NCBI GenBank assembly: GCA_040719455.1
Contig: JBFDTN010000001.1
Location: forward strand, 434,001 to 498,000
Length of the DNA stretch: 64,000 nucleotides
Origin: Streptococcus pneumoniae
GTDB lineage: Bacteria > Bacillota > Bacilli > Lactobacillales > Streptococcaceae
Direction: 5' to 3'
Position 1 is the first letter of the stretch, and the number at the start of each line of letters is the position of its first letter. Below are positions 1 through 9,203 of this stretch, piece by piece. The notes beneath the pieces are model-generated. The model did no database searches and was not told where the DNA came from. It worked only from the letters and a program-made list of their open reading frames with translations. The translations under genes were made by a program, and so were the position numbers.

Positions 1-210
1 GAAGAAGAACTCGCTCGGATCAAGCTAGCCAAAGAATTCGGAATGGAATTGAAGGATTTTGAGAAAAAATTAGTGACTCTAGCTTTTAAATATAAGATGA
101 GTCTAGAAAACTTCAGCTACCATCCAGAAAATGGCACAGTTTCACTGACAGATAGTTCAGGTACAGTACGCGTGATTTCACTTTCAACCTTAGAAGAAGT
201 GAATCACTAA
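1..210 (+). CDS. C-terminal end of an unidentified protein (partial)
   Basis: Frame 1 is open from the window edge to the TAA at 208-210 and gives 69 residues. They are rich in Glu, Lys and Leu, with no membrane segment, and end in a short beta-rich stretch (residues about 41-64). I do not recognise the family from this fragment. The reading frame ends just before a strong bidirectional terminator, which fits a real gene end converging on zwf. The start lies outside the window. Confidence 0.6.
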   Translation, partial: EEELARIKLAKEFGMELKDFEKKLVTLAFKYKMSLENFSYHPENGTVSLTDSSGTVRVISLSTLEEVNH

Positions 211-213
211 GCC

Positions 214-246
214 AAAAAGACGACAGAGAAAATTCTGTCGTCTTTT
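214..246. terminator. Bidirectional terminator between the partial gene and zwf
   Basis: A perfect 13-bp stem (AAAAGACGACAGA with its complement) closes a six-base loop. It is flanked by A and T runs that serve both converging genes. Confidence 0.85.
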
Positions 247-249
247 ACG

Positions 250-1722
250 TTACTCTTTCTCTTGTTTAGGATGCCAAATCCACTGTATCCCATGCTTTTG
301 CAGGAGTTCAAAGCTGGCGTCTGGTCCCATACTACCAGCTTGGTAGAAGTGAAGAGGAGCTTGGTCATTTGCCCAAGTCTCTTCGATTTGGTCAATCAAT
401 TCCCAGCTGGAACGGACTTCTTCCCAATGGCTGAAATTGGTAGAGTCATTGTTTAAAACATCGTAAATCAATTTTTCATAAGGATCAGGAGAGGCACCAG
501 ATGCAGTAGCATCAGTGTGGTAGTCCAGAGAATTTGCTGCTAGTTGGAAAGCTTCACCGACCTCTTTGCCGTTGATACTGAGGGAGAATCCTTCTGTTGG
601 TTGGATGAAAATGGTCAAGACGTTTGGAGCAAGTGGTTGTCCAAAGATGGAGTCCATTTGTTTAAAGGTCACATTGACCAACGTTCCTTTTTCGCTCAAG
701 CGTTTTCCAGTGCGGAAAAAGAAAGGAACATCTTTGAAACGTGGGCTATCAACGAAGAAAGTACCTGCTGCAAAGGTTTCTGTCGTAGAATCAGGAGCGA
801 CGTTTGGCTCGCTGCGGTAGGAGATATATTTCTTGCCATTTACAGTTCCAGACTTGTACTGACCGCGGATAAAGAGCTCTTTGAGTTCCTCTGTACTTGG
901 TTTACGAAGTTGCTGGAAGACCTTGATTTTTTCCTTGCGAATATCGTCTTTGCTAAAGGTAGCAGGCTTATCCATAGCAAGAAGAGAAAGTAGTTGCAAG
1001 GTATGGTTTTGTACCATGTCACGCAACGCACCACCAGATGTGTCGTAGTAGCCCCCACGCTCTTCAACTCCTAATTTTTCAGCGAAGGTAATTTGTACAT
1101 TGTCAATATAGTCGCGATTCCAGATGTTTTCAAACAGAAGATTGGCAAAGCGAAGAGCAAAGATACTTTGAATCATTTCTTTTCCAAGATAGTGGTCAAT
1201 GCGGAAAATCTGCTCTTCATGAAAGGCAGCAAGAAGCTCCTCATTGAGCTTGCTAGCCGTTGCTAAGTCAGTCCCGAAAGGTTTTTCGACAATCAAACGC
1301 TCAAAACCTTTGCCATCTACGATATGTTCTGATTTGAGGTGTTTGGCAATGGTGCCGAAAAACTGAGGTGCCATAGAGAGGAAGAACAGCTTGTTATGCT
1401 CAGCTTGATAGGTTTCGTTGAGCTCTTCTTGGAGTTTTTTCAGTTTGATGTAGTGATCCGTGTCTGCCACATCATGGCTTTGATAGTAGAAGTGGCTGGC
1501 AAATTCTTGAGCCTCTTTGGGGCTATCTGCCAAGTCAGAGATGGATTCTACCACCACGGATTCAAAATATTCTTTACTCCAAGGGCGGCGAGCTGTACCA
1601 ATCACCGCAAAATGCTTAGAGAGATTGCCAGATCTATAAAGGCGAAAGAGCGAGGGATAGAGCTTGCGTTGTGCCAAATCACCACTCGCACCGAAAATTG
1701 TTACGATAACTTTTGCTGACAT
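250..1722 (-). CDS. zwf: Glucose-6-phosphate 1-dehydrogenase
   Basis: This 490-aa cytosolic enzyme oxidises glucose 6-phosphate to 6-phosphogluconolactone with NADP, the entry step of the oxidative pentose phosphate pathway. The N-terminal Rossmann fingerprint GASGDLAQRKL is at residues 11-21, EKPFG at 146-150, and the substrate-binding/catalytic motif RIDHYLGKE at 174-182. The length is normal for the bacterial enzyme (about 490). The start ATG (1720-1722) follows an AAAAGG Shine-Dalgarno. It is a single gene, convergent with the partial gene at the left edge. Assignment is certain at family level. Confidence 0.97.
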   Translation of the reverse strand: MSAKVIVTIFGASGDLAQRKLYPSLFRLYRSGNLSKHFAVIGTARRPWSKEYFESVVVESISDLADSPKEAQEFASHFYYQSHDVADTDHYIKLKKLQEELNETYQAEHNKLFFLSMAPQFFGTIAKHLKSEHIVDGKGFERLIVEKPFGTDLATASKLNEELLAAFHEEQIFRIDHYLGKEMIQSIFALRFANLLFENIWNRDYIDNVQITFAEKLGVEERGGYYDTSGGALRDMVQNHTLQLLSLLAMDKPATFSKDDIRKEKIKVFQQLRKPSTEELKELFIRGQYKSGTVNGKKYISYRSEPNVAPDSTTETFAAGTFFVDSPRFKDVPFFFRTGKRLSEKGTLVNVTFKQMDSIFGQPLAPNVLTIFIQPTEGFSLSINGKEVGEAFQLAANSLDYHTDATASGASPDPYEKLIYDVLNNDSTNFSHWEEVRSSWELIDQIEETWANDQAPLHFYQAGSMGPDASFELLQKHGIQWIWHPKQEKE

Positions 1723-1801
1723 GTCGGATACCTTTTTCTAATATTTGTTCTATTTTATCATAGATTATCGAAAATTTCTGCCTTTTTATCCGATGAAATA
1801 G

Positions 1802-1843
1802 AAAAACGATGGAATTGTTTGAACATTCCAATCGTCTTTTTTA
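1802..1843. terminator. Terminator after the TIGR03943-family gene
   Basis: An imperfect hairpin (AAAACGATGGAAT against ATTCCAATCGTCTTTT, one bulged A) lies between zwf and the leftward operon. A/T runs on both sides would let it act leftward for the operon. Confidence 0.65.
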
Positions 1844-2659
1844 TTAAAACACACGATAGACATAGGGATTGTCAGGTTTATGAACCCTCTCAAAGCTTGT
1901 GATTGCAAGGCTTGGCAAACTTTGCCCTAATTGCTTGTGATAATGTAACTCGATTTTCCCCTTGGCATGAATCCATGTATTGTCAGGGAAATGCTCCTTA
2001 TTTCCAGTGGTGAGAAGTCCATAGACTCCAGAATCGGCAATACAGTGGATGATTCCAAAGCGAAAGAGGAATTGTTTTTCGCTCTCACTCGGGTCATTAT
2101 AGACAAATCCAGTGAATTCTAGGTCTTTGCCGACAAATTCCTCAGGATAGTCATAGATGACTTCCATGACTTCCATGTAATTTTCTGTTGTCACAGTTAT
2201 GAGGTCTTTGTTGATATATTTTTTAGCAGCCGCCTTCATTTCTTTTTCGTAGGCACCTTTTGTAAAGTAGGAGCTGGTATCAGGTTTCAGGTATTGATTG
2301 GTTGTTCCCTCTTCGTCTTGGACGGTTTTGGAAGTGCCTTCTGCTAAGGGGAAATGAAAGCCTTTGGAAGAGACCGTTGTCGAATCGAGACTAACCGTCG
2401 GAAAGAATAGTCCGATAAAGAGAGGCAGGATCAGTAAGAAGATACTTGCGAATTTAGCGGATTTGCTTGTTAAATGGCTGTGAACCTGCATTTGCTTCAT
2501 CCAGACAATCAGTTGTACCACAGCAAGGACAAAGGATAGTATCATCGAAATATAAGCTAAGTAGGAATAGTGCATGTTGATGTACTGGTTGAGCTTACCA
2601 GATAATTGCAAATACATGCTGAGTTCAAAATAGCCGGCTAAGATTAAAAATCGAATCAT
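1844..2659 (-). CDS. TIGR03943-family protein, partner of a YraQ-type permease
   Basis: I place the start at the ATG at 2659, giving 271 aa, because its ATG overlaps the TGA of the upstream permease (ATGA) just behind GGGGGTGAT. A longer reading would run 66 bases into that gene. The N-terminal third has three to four hydrophobic segments, followed by a soluble C-terminal part containing a beta-barrel-like stretch (about residues 175-235). Proteins of this family (B. subtilis YcgQ) are regularly encoded beside a DUF318 permease. The transported substrate is not established. Translational coupling to the permease implies fixed stoichiometry. Confidence 0.85.
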   Translation of the reverse strand: MIRFLILAGYFELSMYLQLSGKLNQYINMHYSYLAYISMILSFVLAVVQLIVWMKQMQVHSHLTSKSAKFASIFLLILPLFIGLFFPTVSLDSTTVSSKGFHFPLAEGTSKTVQDEEGTTNQYLKPDTSSYFTKGAYEKEMKAAAKKYINKDLITVTTENYMEVMEVIYDYPEEFVGKDLEFTGFVYNDPSESEKQFLFRFGIIHCIADSGVYGLLTTGNKEHFPDNTWIHAKGKIELHYHKQLGQSLPSLAITSFERVHKPDNPYVYRVF

Positions 2660-3561
2660 AGCATCACCCCCACTAAAAAGGCATAGAGGAGCACTGTTAC
2701 ACTGGTAATGCTCATAAATTGCCAAATGAAACGGTTGGTGAGATTGGATTTCATCATGAGAATATTTTTAATATCAAGCATTGGTCCAATAACGAGAAAG
2801 GCTAAAACAGGCGCTAAACCGAAACTCGAAAGAAGAGAGCTGCCGATAAAGGCGTCCGCCTCGCTACATAGAGATAGTAAAAATGCAAGGAGCATGAGTA
2901 GTACAATCGCAAAGAGGGGTGTTGCGCTGATAGAGGTCAAGATCCGTGTGGGTACATAGACCTGTACGATACTGGCAAACAAGCAACCAAAGACCAAATA
3001 CCTGCCTGTATCAAAAAATTCATCAACGGCTTGAACAAAGACTTGAAAGAGCTTTTGAAAAGAGCTGAGTTGGGAAAAATCATGCTGATGAATAGGTTTT
3101 CTGCCATTTTTTTGAATGGACTGCGTGTCTAAAAAGCCATAGAAAATCCCCAATATCGTTGCTACAAGAATAGACCCTAAGGCTCGTAGAATCGCCATTC
3201 TAGGAGAATTTCCAAAGGCAGAAAAGGTCGCAAAGAGCACGATAGGGTTAATCACAGGAGCAGTCACTAGAAAAGGAACGGCTGTGTAGCTGGGTACTTT
3301 CTTATCCAAAAAGCGCGTGATGATTGGCACAATACCGCATTCGCAAGAAGGAAAGATAAAGCCAATGAAGGTTCCAAAGAAAATGCGTCCCCATTTATTT
3401 TTAGGGAGGCTCCGATAAACTCGATCAGGTGTCACATAGACTTCGATAAATCCTGAAATGATACTCCCAATCAGCACAAAAGGCAGAGCCTCAATCATAA
3501 TAGATAAAAAAATCGCCCCTGCCTGCAAGATACTTTCGGGGAGATGTGAAAAGACACTCAT
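2656..3561 (-). CDS. YraQ/DUF318-family permease
   Basis: This 301-aa integral membrane protein has about eight predicted helices. It carries family hallmarks such as PSCECGIVPI (around residue 71) and PFLVTAPVINPIVL (around 97-110), typical of the YraQ/YcgR permease family. It probably moves a small solute or ion across the membrane; the substrate is unknown. The start overlaps the TGA of the 46-aa gene upstream and its own stop overlaps the start of the TIGR03943 gene, so the three genes form one tightly coupled operon. Confidence 0.88.
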   Translation of the reverse strand: MSVFSHLPESILQAGAIFLSIMIEALPFVLIGSIISGFIEVYVTPDRVYRSLPKNKWGRIFFGTFIGFIFPSCECGIVPIITRFLDKKVPSYTAVPFLVTAPVINPIVLFATFSAFGNSPRMAILRALGSILVATILGIFYGFLDTQSIQKNGRKPIHQHDFSQLSSFQKLFQVFVQAVDEFFDTGRYLVFGCLFASIVQVYVPTRILTSISATPLFAIVLLMLLAFLLSLCSEADAFIGSSLLSSFGLAPVLAFLVIGPMLDIKNILMMKSNLTNRFIWQFMSITSVTVLLYAFLVGVML

Positions 3562-3698
3562 GCCTTTTCATCTCCCTTACTTTTTTTCTCTGCTTGTTCC
3601 TTGTCATCTGGAAAGCTAACCTTGTCCAGATCAGGCAGCTTTGCAAACTCCTCAAACATCTTATCTAAATCATCTGTTTTGGTAAATTTAATAGCCAT
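3558..3698 (-). CDS. Small conserved-looking protein (46 aa) heading the permease operon
   Basis: Beginning at the ATG at 3698 the strand encodes MAIKFTKTDDLDKMFEEFAK and continues to 46 aa, ending in a Lys/Glu-rich tail. GGAGG stands eight bases before the start, and the TGA overlaps the permease ATG (ATGA). It has no membrane segment and is probably one amphipathic helix plus a charged tail. It resembles the small streptococcal proteins annotated as SPJ_0845 family, which I state from memory. The function is unknown. The overlap argues strongly that it is translated. Confidence 0.8.
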   Translation of the reverse strand: MAIKFTKTDDLDKMFEEFAKLPDLDKVSFPDDKEQAEKKSKGDEKA

Positions 3699-3810
3699 AA
3701 AAGCCTCCTTTTTATTTTCTATTATACTATCATTTTGGAAAATATGGGGAAATAAAGTGAAGTATGATATACTGGAGTCAAGAATTTATGGTGTGAAAGG
3801 GGAATAAGAG

Positions 3811-4310
3811 ATGGTTGTAGTCATGCTAGTAGGATTTTTTGCGATAGGAACTTTTTTAGGTTCTATGATAGGCTTGCATGTGCTTTTTGTTTCTTTTAGT
3901 AGTTCCCTAAGAAAATTAAAGCCGAGATTGGACTGTTATCGACCGTGGGTCGTGCTGTTTTTAGGGTTGTCTGCTTTCTTGGCTTTTGCTGAGTTGTTTC
4001 TTATCACGACTAAATTGTTTCCAGTGTTATTGATAGGCTCGATAGGTTTGATAGGATTCCTCTTTTTTCCTGGCTTATTCCGACCTTAGGAGACAAGCAT
4101 AAGAATATTTCCTTATTGATGGGTGGTACGACCGTGGGTATTCTTTGTATCTGTCTGATGTTTTGTAGTAGCTCAGCTGATTTGAGTACCATTGGGATTC
4201 TTCCTTTTTATCACTTGATGATTCTCTTTACTTTACTCGTGAATTATCTGATTCAGCTGATTTATCACCCTTCTCTTGCTTCAAAAGAGCAAATTGAGAT
4301 AGATGGATGA
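3811..4310 (+). pseudogene. Small membrane protein gene, apparently frameshifted
   Basis: Frame 1 from the ATG at 3811 gives 92 aa with three hydrophobic segments and stops at TAG (4087-4089). The frame read at 4086-4310 continues with a sensible membrane-protein sequence (LGDKHKNISLLMGG, then two more helices) without any start preceded by a Shine-Dalgarno. Restoring one T in CCTTAG (about 4085-4088) would fuse the two parts into a protein of roughly 165 aa with five helices. I infer a one-base deletion; a sequencing error or two separate small proteins cannot be excluded. An AAAGGGGAAT Shine-Dalgarno precedes the first part. Confidence 0.5.
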
Positions 4311-4322
4311 ATGTGTTATAAT
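4294..4322 (+). promoter_or_regulatory. tex promoter, immediately before the start codon
   Basis: TTGAGA (4294-4299), a 17-base spacer and TATAAT (4317-4322) with an extended TG (4314-4315). The tex ATG begins only eight bases after the -10 box, which predicts an mRNA without a leader. Confidence 0.8.
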
Positions 4323-4329
4323 ACTTCTT

Positions 4330-6459
4330 ATGAATACAAATATTATTGAAATTGCACAGGAATTACATCTGAAAGAATCAAGCATTGAGCAGGTTCTGGA
4401 GCTAACAGCAGAGGGAAATACCATTCCTTTCATTGCTCGCTATCGGAAAGAGCGGACTGGGAATCTCGATGAGGTTGCGATTAAAGCGATTTTGGATTTA
4501 GACAAGTCTTTGACCAATTTAAAAGAGCGCAAAGAAACGGTTCTTGCTAAAATCGAAGAACAAGGCAAGCTCACAGATCAGCTAAAGCAAGCCATTCTTG
4601 AAGCGACAAAGCTAGCAGAAGTCGAAGAGCTTTATTTGCCCTTTAAAGAAAAGCGCAGAACTAAGGCTACGCTTGCGCGTGAGAATGGTCTGTTTCCTCT
4701 GGCTCGCTTGATTTTACAAGATGCCAAAGACTTGGAAACAGAAGCAGAAAATTTCACCAATGAACATTTTCCAACAAAGGAAGCGGCTTTATCAGGAGCG
4801 GTTGATATTTTGATTGAGGCGCTTTCAGATGATACCAAGCTCCGTGCTTGGACTTATCAGGAAATCCGAGAGCATTCGCGTCTCGTCTCAACGGTGAAAG
4901 ATGAAACCTTGGACGAGAAGGGGACTTTTGAAATCTACTATGATTTTTCTGAAAAAATCCAGCGCCTACAAGGCTATCAGACCTTAGCGCTCAACCGTGG
5001 TGAAAAGTTAGATATTTTAAAAATCAATTTTGAGCACCAGTTTGATAAGATGAGTCGCTTTTTTGAACTACGTTTGCAACGCAAAAATGCCTATATTTCA
5101 GACGTGATCCATCAAGCCCTCAAAAAGAAAATTTTGCCAGCTATGGAGCGTCGGATTCGCACGGAATTGAGCGAGGTGGCAGAAGATGGTGCGATTGAGC
5201 TTTTTTCAGACAATCTCCGTCATCTACTCTTGATTGCTCCCTTGAAAGGTCGTGTAGTCTTGGGCTTTGACCCTGCCTTTCGGACAGGAGCGAAGCTCGC
5301 TGTGGTAGATGAGACTGGAAAAATGCTGACAACACAGGTCATCTACCCTGTCCATCCTGCAAAAGCCCATCAGATTGAGGCGGCAAAAAAAGACTTATCC
5401 CAACTCTTGACTCAGTATGGTGTAGAAATCATTGCGATTGGGAATGGAACGGCGAGCCGAGAAAGTGAAGCCTTTGTCGCTGAGGTCTTGAAAGACCATC
5501 CGACCGTCAGCTATGTCATTGTTAATGAAAGCGGAGCATCGGTTTATTCGGCGAGTGAATTAGCACGGCAGGAATTTCCAGATTTGACCGTAGAGAAACG
5601 CTCGGCTATCTCTATTGCTAGGCGTTTGCAAGACCCTCTAGCAGAATTGGTCAAAATCGATCCGAAGTCGATTGGAGTTGGGCAGTACCAGCACGATGTT
5701 AGTCAAAAGAAATTGTCTGAGAGTTTGGACTTTGTCGTGGATACCGTGGTGAATCAGGTTGGTGTTAATATCAATACCGCAAGCCCCGCCCTTTTGTCTC
5801 ACGTGGCAGGATTAAACAAAACTATCTCTGAAAATATCGTCAAATATCGTGAACAAGAAGGTTTGATTCGCTCACGCGCAGAAATCCTCAAGGTTCCACG
5901 CTTAGGAGCCAAGGCTTTTGAGCAAGCTGCTGGTTTCTTGCGAATTCCTGAAAGTAGCAATATCTTGGACAATACAGGTGTGCATCCAGAGAGTTATAAA
6001 GCGGTGGGGCAATTATTTGAATTGCTAGGAATTAAAGAGCTAGATACGGCTGCTGAGGAGCAACTCAAGCAAGTGGATGTGGCAAGCGTGGCAGAGACGC
6101 TAGACATTGGACAAGCGACTTTGCGGGATATTTTAGAGGATTTACTCAAGCCTGGCCGAGATTTGCGAGATTCCTTTGACGCGCCTGTTCTTCGCCAAGA
6201 TGTCTTAGAATTAAAAGACTTGGTGATTGGTCAGAAACTAGAGGGCGTTGTTCGCAATGTCGTGGACTTTGGAGCTTTTGTCGATATTGGCGTTCACCGA
6301 GATGGCTTGATTCATATCTCCAAAATGAGCAAGCAAAAGCCAAAACACCCAAGGCAGGTCGTTTCTGTTGGGGATATTGTGACCGTTTGGGTCGATAAGG
6401 TGGATGTCGAGCGTGAAAAGCTCAACCTATCTTTGGTGGCGCCTCGTGAAGCTGACTGA
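4330..6459 (+). CDS. tex: Tex-family RNA-binding protein with S1 domain
   Basis: Starting at ATG 4330 the product is 709 aa and begins [20 protein letters not shown], which aligns with known Tex N-termini; an upstream ATG (4303) would add nine atypical residues and lie inside the promoter. The order is an N-terminal helical domain, a YqgF-like RNase H fold (about 310-430, with [12 protein letters not shown]), helix-hairpin-helix motifs (about 480-560) and a C-terminal S1 RNA-binding domain (about 630-705, [17 protein letters not shown]). Tex is a cytosolic nucleic-acid-binding protein linked to transcription and stress tolerance. It overlaps the next gene by 14 bases. Confidence 0.95.
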   Translation: MNTNIIEIAQELHLKESSIEQVLELTAEGNTIPFIARYRKERTGNLDEVAIKAILDLDKSLTNLKERKETVLAKIEEQGKLTDQLKQAILEATKLAEVEELYLPFKEKRRTKATLARENGLFPLARLILQDAKDLETEAENFTNEHFPTKEAALSGAVDILIEALSDDTKLRAWTYQEIREHSRLVSTVKDETLDEKGTFEIYYDFSEKIQRLQGYQTLALNRGEKLDILKINFEHQFDKMSRFFELRLQRKNAYISDVIHQALKKKILPAMERRIRTELSEVAEDGAIELFSDNLRHLLLIAPLKGRVVLGFDPAFRTGAKLAVVDETGKMLTTQVIYPVHPAKAHQIEAAKKDLSQLLTQYGVEIIAIGNGTASRESEAFVAEVLKDHPTVSYVIVNESGASVYSASELARQEFPDLTVEKRSAISIARRLQDPLAELVKIDPKSIGVGQYQHDVSQKKLSESLDFVVDTVVNQVGVNINTASPALLSHVAGLNKTISENIVKYREQEGLIRSRAEILKVPRLGAKAFEQAAGFLRIPESSNILDNTGVHPESYKAVGQLFELLGIKELDTAAEEQLKQVDVASVAETLDIGQATLRDILEDLLKPGRDLRDSFDAPVLRQDVLELKDLVIGQKLEGVVRNVVDFGAFVDIGVHRDGLIHISKMSKQKPKHPRQVVSVGDIVTVWVDKVDVEREKLNLSLVAPREAD

Positions 6460-6877
6460 GTACGTCAAAAAAGTGTCGCAAGAAGACTTCGGTTGGGAAT
6501 TTCGGCATACAGCCCATTGGAATGGGCGCTTGCGCTCAACTGGTGGTCGATTTTTCCCAAAAGATGGGCATCTGGACTTCAATCCCAAAATCTATGAAGA
6601 ACACGGTTTAGAGATTTTTCGAAAAATTGTCCGTCACGAACTCTGCCATTATCATCTTTATTTTCAGAAAAAAGGCTATCGGCACAAGGACAAGGATTTT
6701 AAGGAATTACTGAAAGCCGTAGATGGTTTGCGCTATGCACCGAGTCTTGTCAGCACCGATTCTTACCACTATCAGTGTCAAAATTGTGGGCAAAATTATC
6801 CTAGAAAACGACGCATGGATCTCTCCAAATACCGCTGCGGTAAGTGTCGAGGTGTGCTAGAAGAAATATCCGCCTAA
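6446..6877 (+). CDS. SprT-like zinc-binding protein
   Basis: The product is 143 aa from a GTG start at 6446; that start gives the family-typical N-terminus (M)[10 protein letters not shown] and overlaps tex by 14 bases. The HELCHYH zinc-binding metallopeptidase-like motif (around residues 67-73) and a C-terminal zinc ribbon with two CxxC pairs (CQNC, CGKC) define the SprT family. Eukaryotic relatives (Spartan) degrade DNA-protein crosslinks; the bacterial role is not settled. Overlap with tex suggests co-transcription and translational coupling. Confidence 0.88.
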   Translation: MKLTEYVKKVSQEDFGWEFRHTAHWNGRLRSTGGRFFPKDGHLDFNPKIYEEHGLEIFRKIVRHELCHYHLYFQKKGYRHKDKDFKELLKAVDGLRYAPSLVSTDSYHYQCQNCGQNYPRKRRMDLSKYRCGKCRGVLEEISA

Positions 6878-6946
6878 GGTCCGATGACGAGGATGTTCTC
6901 ACATGGTAGAATAAATCTATCAAGAAGAGAAAGAGAAGTGAATCTT

Positions 6947-7213
6947 ATGACAAAATTTTATAAACTCCGTAGAAATAAATCCATATCTGGGGTGCTAGCA
7001 GGGCTAGCCGATAAATATGACTTAGACTTGGGACTCATTCGGTTTTTATTCGTCCTCTTTACCGTTTTTAACTTCGGATTAGGTATTGTCATTTATATCA
7101 TCCTTGCCAATGTCATGCCCTACAAAGAAGATGTCGAAGCAGAGATGTATGGAACAGGACCTAGAAAACGTAAAGAAGCTGAACCTATCAAGGAAGACGG
7201 CTGGTTTTGGTAA
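6947..7213 (+). CDS. PspC-domain membrane protein
   Basis: From the ATG at 6947 the product is 88 aa. A purine-rich AGAGAAG stretch acts as Shine-Dalgarno; a GTG nine bases upstream is an alternative. Residues 1-60 match the PspC domain (YKLRRNKSISGVLAGLADKY, then a hydrophobic helix about 29-52), followed by a charged cytosolic tail. PspC proteins belong to membrane stress responses in other bacteria; here there is no psp operon around it. It should not be confused with the pneumococcal choline-binding protein also called PspC. Confidence 0.88.
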   Translation: MTKFYKLRRNKSISGVLAGLADKYDLDLGLIRFLFVLFTVFNFGLGIVIYIILANVMPYKEDVEAEMYGTGPRKRKEAEPIKEDGWFW

Positions 7214-7214
7214 A

Positions 7215-7311
7215 TATACTCATTTAGTTTTTGGGAAATAGGGATTATGAAATAATCCTCAACTAACCTAAGTTCTGCTTGTGTTGCACTAAATCAAAAC
7301 GAAGCAGCTAT
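7215..7311 (+). repeat. Dispersed intergenic repeat, copy A (internally deleted)
   Basis: The left end ATACTCATTTAGTTTT and the right part CTAACCTAAGTTCTG...AAATCAAAACGAAGC match four other sites in the window. About half of the interior, including the palindromic core, is missing. It sits between the pspC-like gene and the converging rqcH. Confidence 0.7.
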
Positions 7312-7329
7312 AAAAAATTAAACATAGTA

Positions 7330-7362
7330 AAATCCCTCTTTAGCTTCGCTAGAGAGGGATTT
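7330..7362. terminator. Bidirectional terminator at the rqcH end
   Basis: A 15-bp stem (AAATCCCTCTTTAGC against GCTAGAGAGGGATTT, one wobble) with a three-base loop lies four bases beyond the rqcH stop codon. Confidence 0.8.
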
Positions 7363-7365
7363 GTC

Positions 7366-9018
7366 TTAGTCGAGTTTCATGGCTTGAATCTTGTCCGCGC
7401 TAGGTGTGACACGAAGTGTTTTCTGTCCTGTATAGGTTACAAAGCCAGGTTTGCCTCCTGTTGGTTTGTTGAGTTTCTTGGTTTCAATCATATCGACTTG
7501 GACAAGATTGGACAAGCGTGCTTTGGAGAAGTAAGCAGCGAGCTCAGCAGCGTCTGTTTTGACCTCATCTGTCGGGTGGAGATTGCCTGTAATCACGACA
7601 TGACTTCCAGGGATGTCTTTGGCATGGAACCAAAGCTCGTCTTTTTTAGCCAGTTTAAAGGTCAATTCTTCATTTTGGAGATTATTTTTTCCAACGAGGA
7701 TAATGGTCTTGCCATCGCTAGCCAGATATTTCTCAGGCTTCTTACGTTTATGGAGCTTGTCGCGTTGCCGTCTGCGGATAAATCCGGTCTGAATCAATTC
7801 CTCACGAATCTCCGCAATTTCAGAGAGACTGGCTTGTGAAAGGGCAGTTTCGACACTTTCCAGATATAAAATGGTGGATTTGGTCTCCTCAATCAAGCCA
7901 GTCAAATGCTTGACAGCTTCTTTTAATTTTTGGTAGCGCTTGAAATAACGTTGGGCATTTTGATTGGGGGTGAGAGCCTTGTCCAGTGCAATCGTAATCT
8001 TCTCTCCAGTGTAGTAATTATCTAGCTCGACCTGGTCTTTATCATTTGGCACTTGATGGAGGAAGGTGGTAAGGAGTTCTCCTTTTTGGCGAAATTCCTC
8101 AGCATTTTCTGTGGCAATGAGTTCTTCTTCTTGTTTGAGAAGCTTTTTGCGATTTTTTTCCAAATCGGTCTCCACACGGCGAATCAATTCGCTAGCCTGT
8201 TGATTGACACGGTCACGCTCTGCCTTATCCTTGTAAAAGGAATCAAGTATAGCAGAAAGAGTTGGAAATTCTTCCTTGCTATCTGAGAAAGGCACAGCTG
8301 AGAAGGATTTCTCTGTCAGATTCGCTTGCCTATCTTGAGCAAAGAAAGCTCGGAATTGCTTTAGAGTATTGGTCGTCAATCGTTGACTAAGCTCTGTTGC
8401 CGTATCACGTCCTAAGCCTTGAAAGAGCTGTTGGAGAGAACGAGGTTCTAAATTTTCTCTCTGGAGAATTTCAAAAAGTTTCTCATCAGCAATGGTAAAA
8501 GGATTAAGACTTTGTGTGCTTGGGGGTGCTAGATAGGTTGATCCAGGTAAAATGGTCCGATAGGAGTTTTGCGAAAAGCCGACATGTTTGATGGCTTCGA
8601 TGATTTTGCCTGTCGCCTTATCTAGCAGGATAATATTGCTGTGTTTTCCCATAATTTCAATGCTGAGGGTCGCAGCGATGTCATCTCCGATTTCATTTTT
8701 ATTGGATACGGAGATTTCCAAAATACGGTCATTATCAATTTGCTCAATCTTTTCAATCACCGCTCCCTGCAAATATTTGCGTAGAACCATGATAAAGGTG
8801 TTGGGAATGGCAGGATTTTCAAAACTTGTATCCGTCAACTGCACACGCCCGAAGACTGGATGGGCGGATAGCAGTAGTTTTTGATTTTTTCGATTGCTGC
8901 GAATTTGCAGGACAATTTCCTGCTCAAAAGGTTGATTGATTTTCTGAATGCGGCCAGACAGTAATTCTGCCTGCAATTCTTTTGTCATGTGGTGTAAAAA
9001 AAATCCGTCAAAAGACAT
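7366..9018 (-). CDS. rqcH: RqcH / PavA / FbpA-type NFACT protein
   Basis: The 550-aa protein has an N-terminal NFACT-N domain (about 1-220), a central coiled coil (about 270-430, highly charged) and an NFACT-R/DUF814 domain (about 445-535, with DELWFHAKDIPGSHVV). B. subtilis RqcH recruits tRNA-Ala to stalled 50S subunits and adds alanine tails in ribosome quality control. Streptococcal orthologues (PavA, FBP54) are also described as non-classical fibronectin-binding adherence factors. No signal peptide or anchor is present. AAGGAGAG precedes the ATG at 9018. Family assignment is firm. Confidence 0.95.
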   Translation of the reverse strand: MSFDGFFLHHMTKELQAELLSGRIQKINQPFEQEIVLQIRSNRKNQKLLLSAHPVFGRVQLTDTSFENPAIPNTFIMVLRKYLQGAVIEKIEQIDNDRILEISVSNKNEIGDDIAATLSIEIMGKHSNIILLDKATGKIIEAIKHVGFSQNSYRTILPGSTYLAPPSTQSLNPFTIADEKLFEILQRENLEPRSLQQLFQGLGRDTATELSQRLTTNTLKQFRAFFAQDRQANLTEKSFSAVPFSDSKEEFPTLSAILDSFYKDKAERDRVNQQASELIRRVETDLEKNRKKLLKQEEELIATENAEEFRQKGELLTTFLHQVPNDKDQVELDNYYTGEKITIALDKALTPNQNAQRYFKRYQKLKEAVKHLTGLIEETKSTILYLESVETALSQASLSEIAEIREELIQTGFIRRRQRDKLHKRKKPEKYLASDGKTIILVGKNNLQNEELTFKLAKKDELWFHAKDIPGSHVVITGNLHPTDEVKTDAAELAAYFSKARLSNLVQVDMIETKKLNKPTGGKPGFVTYTGQKTLRVTPSADKIQAMKLD

Positions 9019-9168
9019 AACACTCTCCTTGTACTATCATTAAAGAAAATTATATCAAAATTTATCCTCAAATTGGGTGTTGAACTATTGAGTCAGACAA
9101 TGAAAGTAGAGTTTTCGGCTTATTTTATCCACCCGTGCAAAAAATTTTAAAATTTTTAGAAAAACTAC

Positions 9169-9197
9169 TTGACAATTTAAAAAGAAACCTTTAAAAT
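9169..9197 (+). promoter_or_regulatory. Promoter of the trpXYZ operon
   Basis: TTGACA (9169-9174), 17 bases, TAAAAT (9192-9197). Transcription from about 9204 would include the whole T-box leader. Confidence 0.8.
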
Positions 9198-9203
9198 ATA
9201 AGA

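Noticed and set aside
544..993. 149-codon plus-strand frame in zwf
   Set aside because: Antisense to a clear enzyme gene; no ribosome binding site or recognisable domain.
4303..4329. Upstream ATG for tex
   Set aside because: It lies within the promoter and adds residues not seen in the family.
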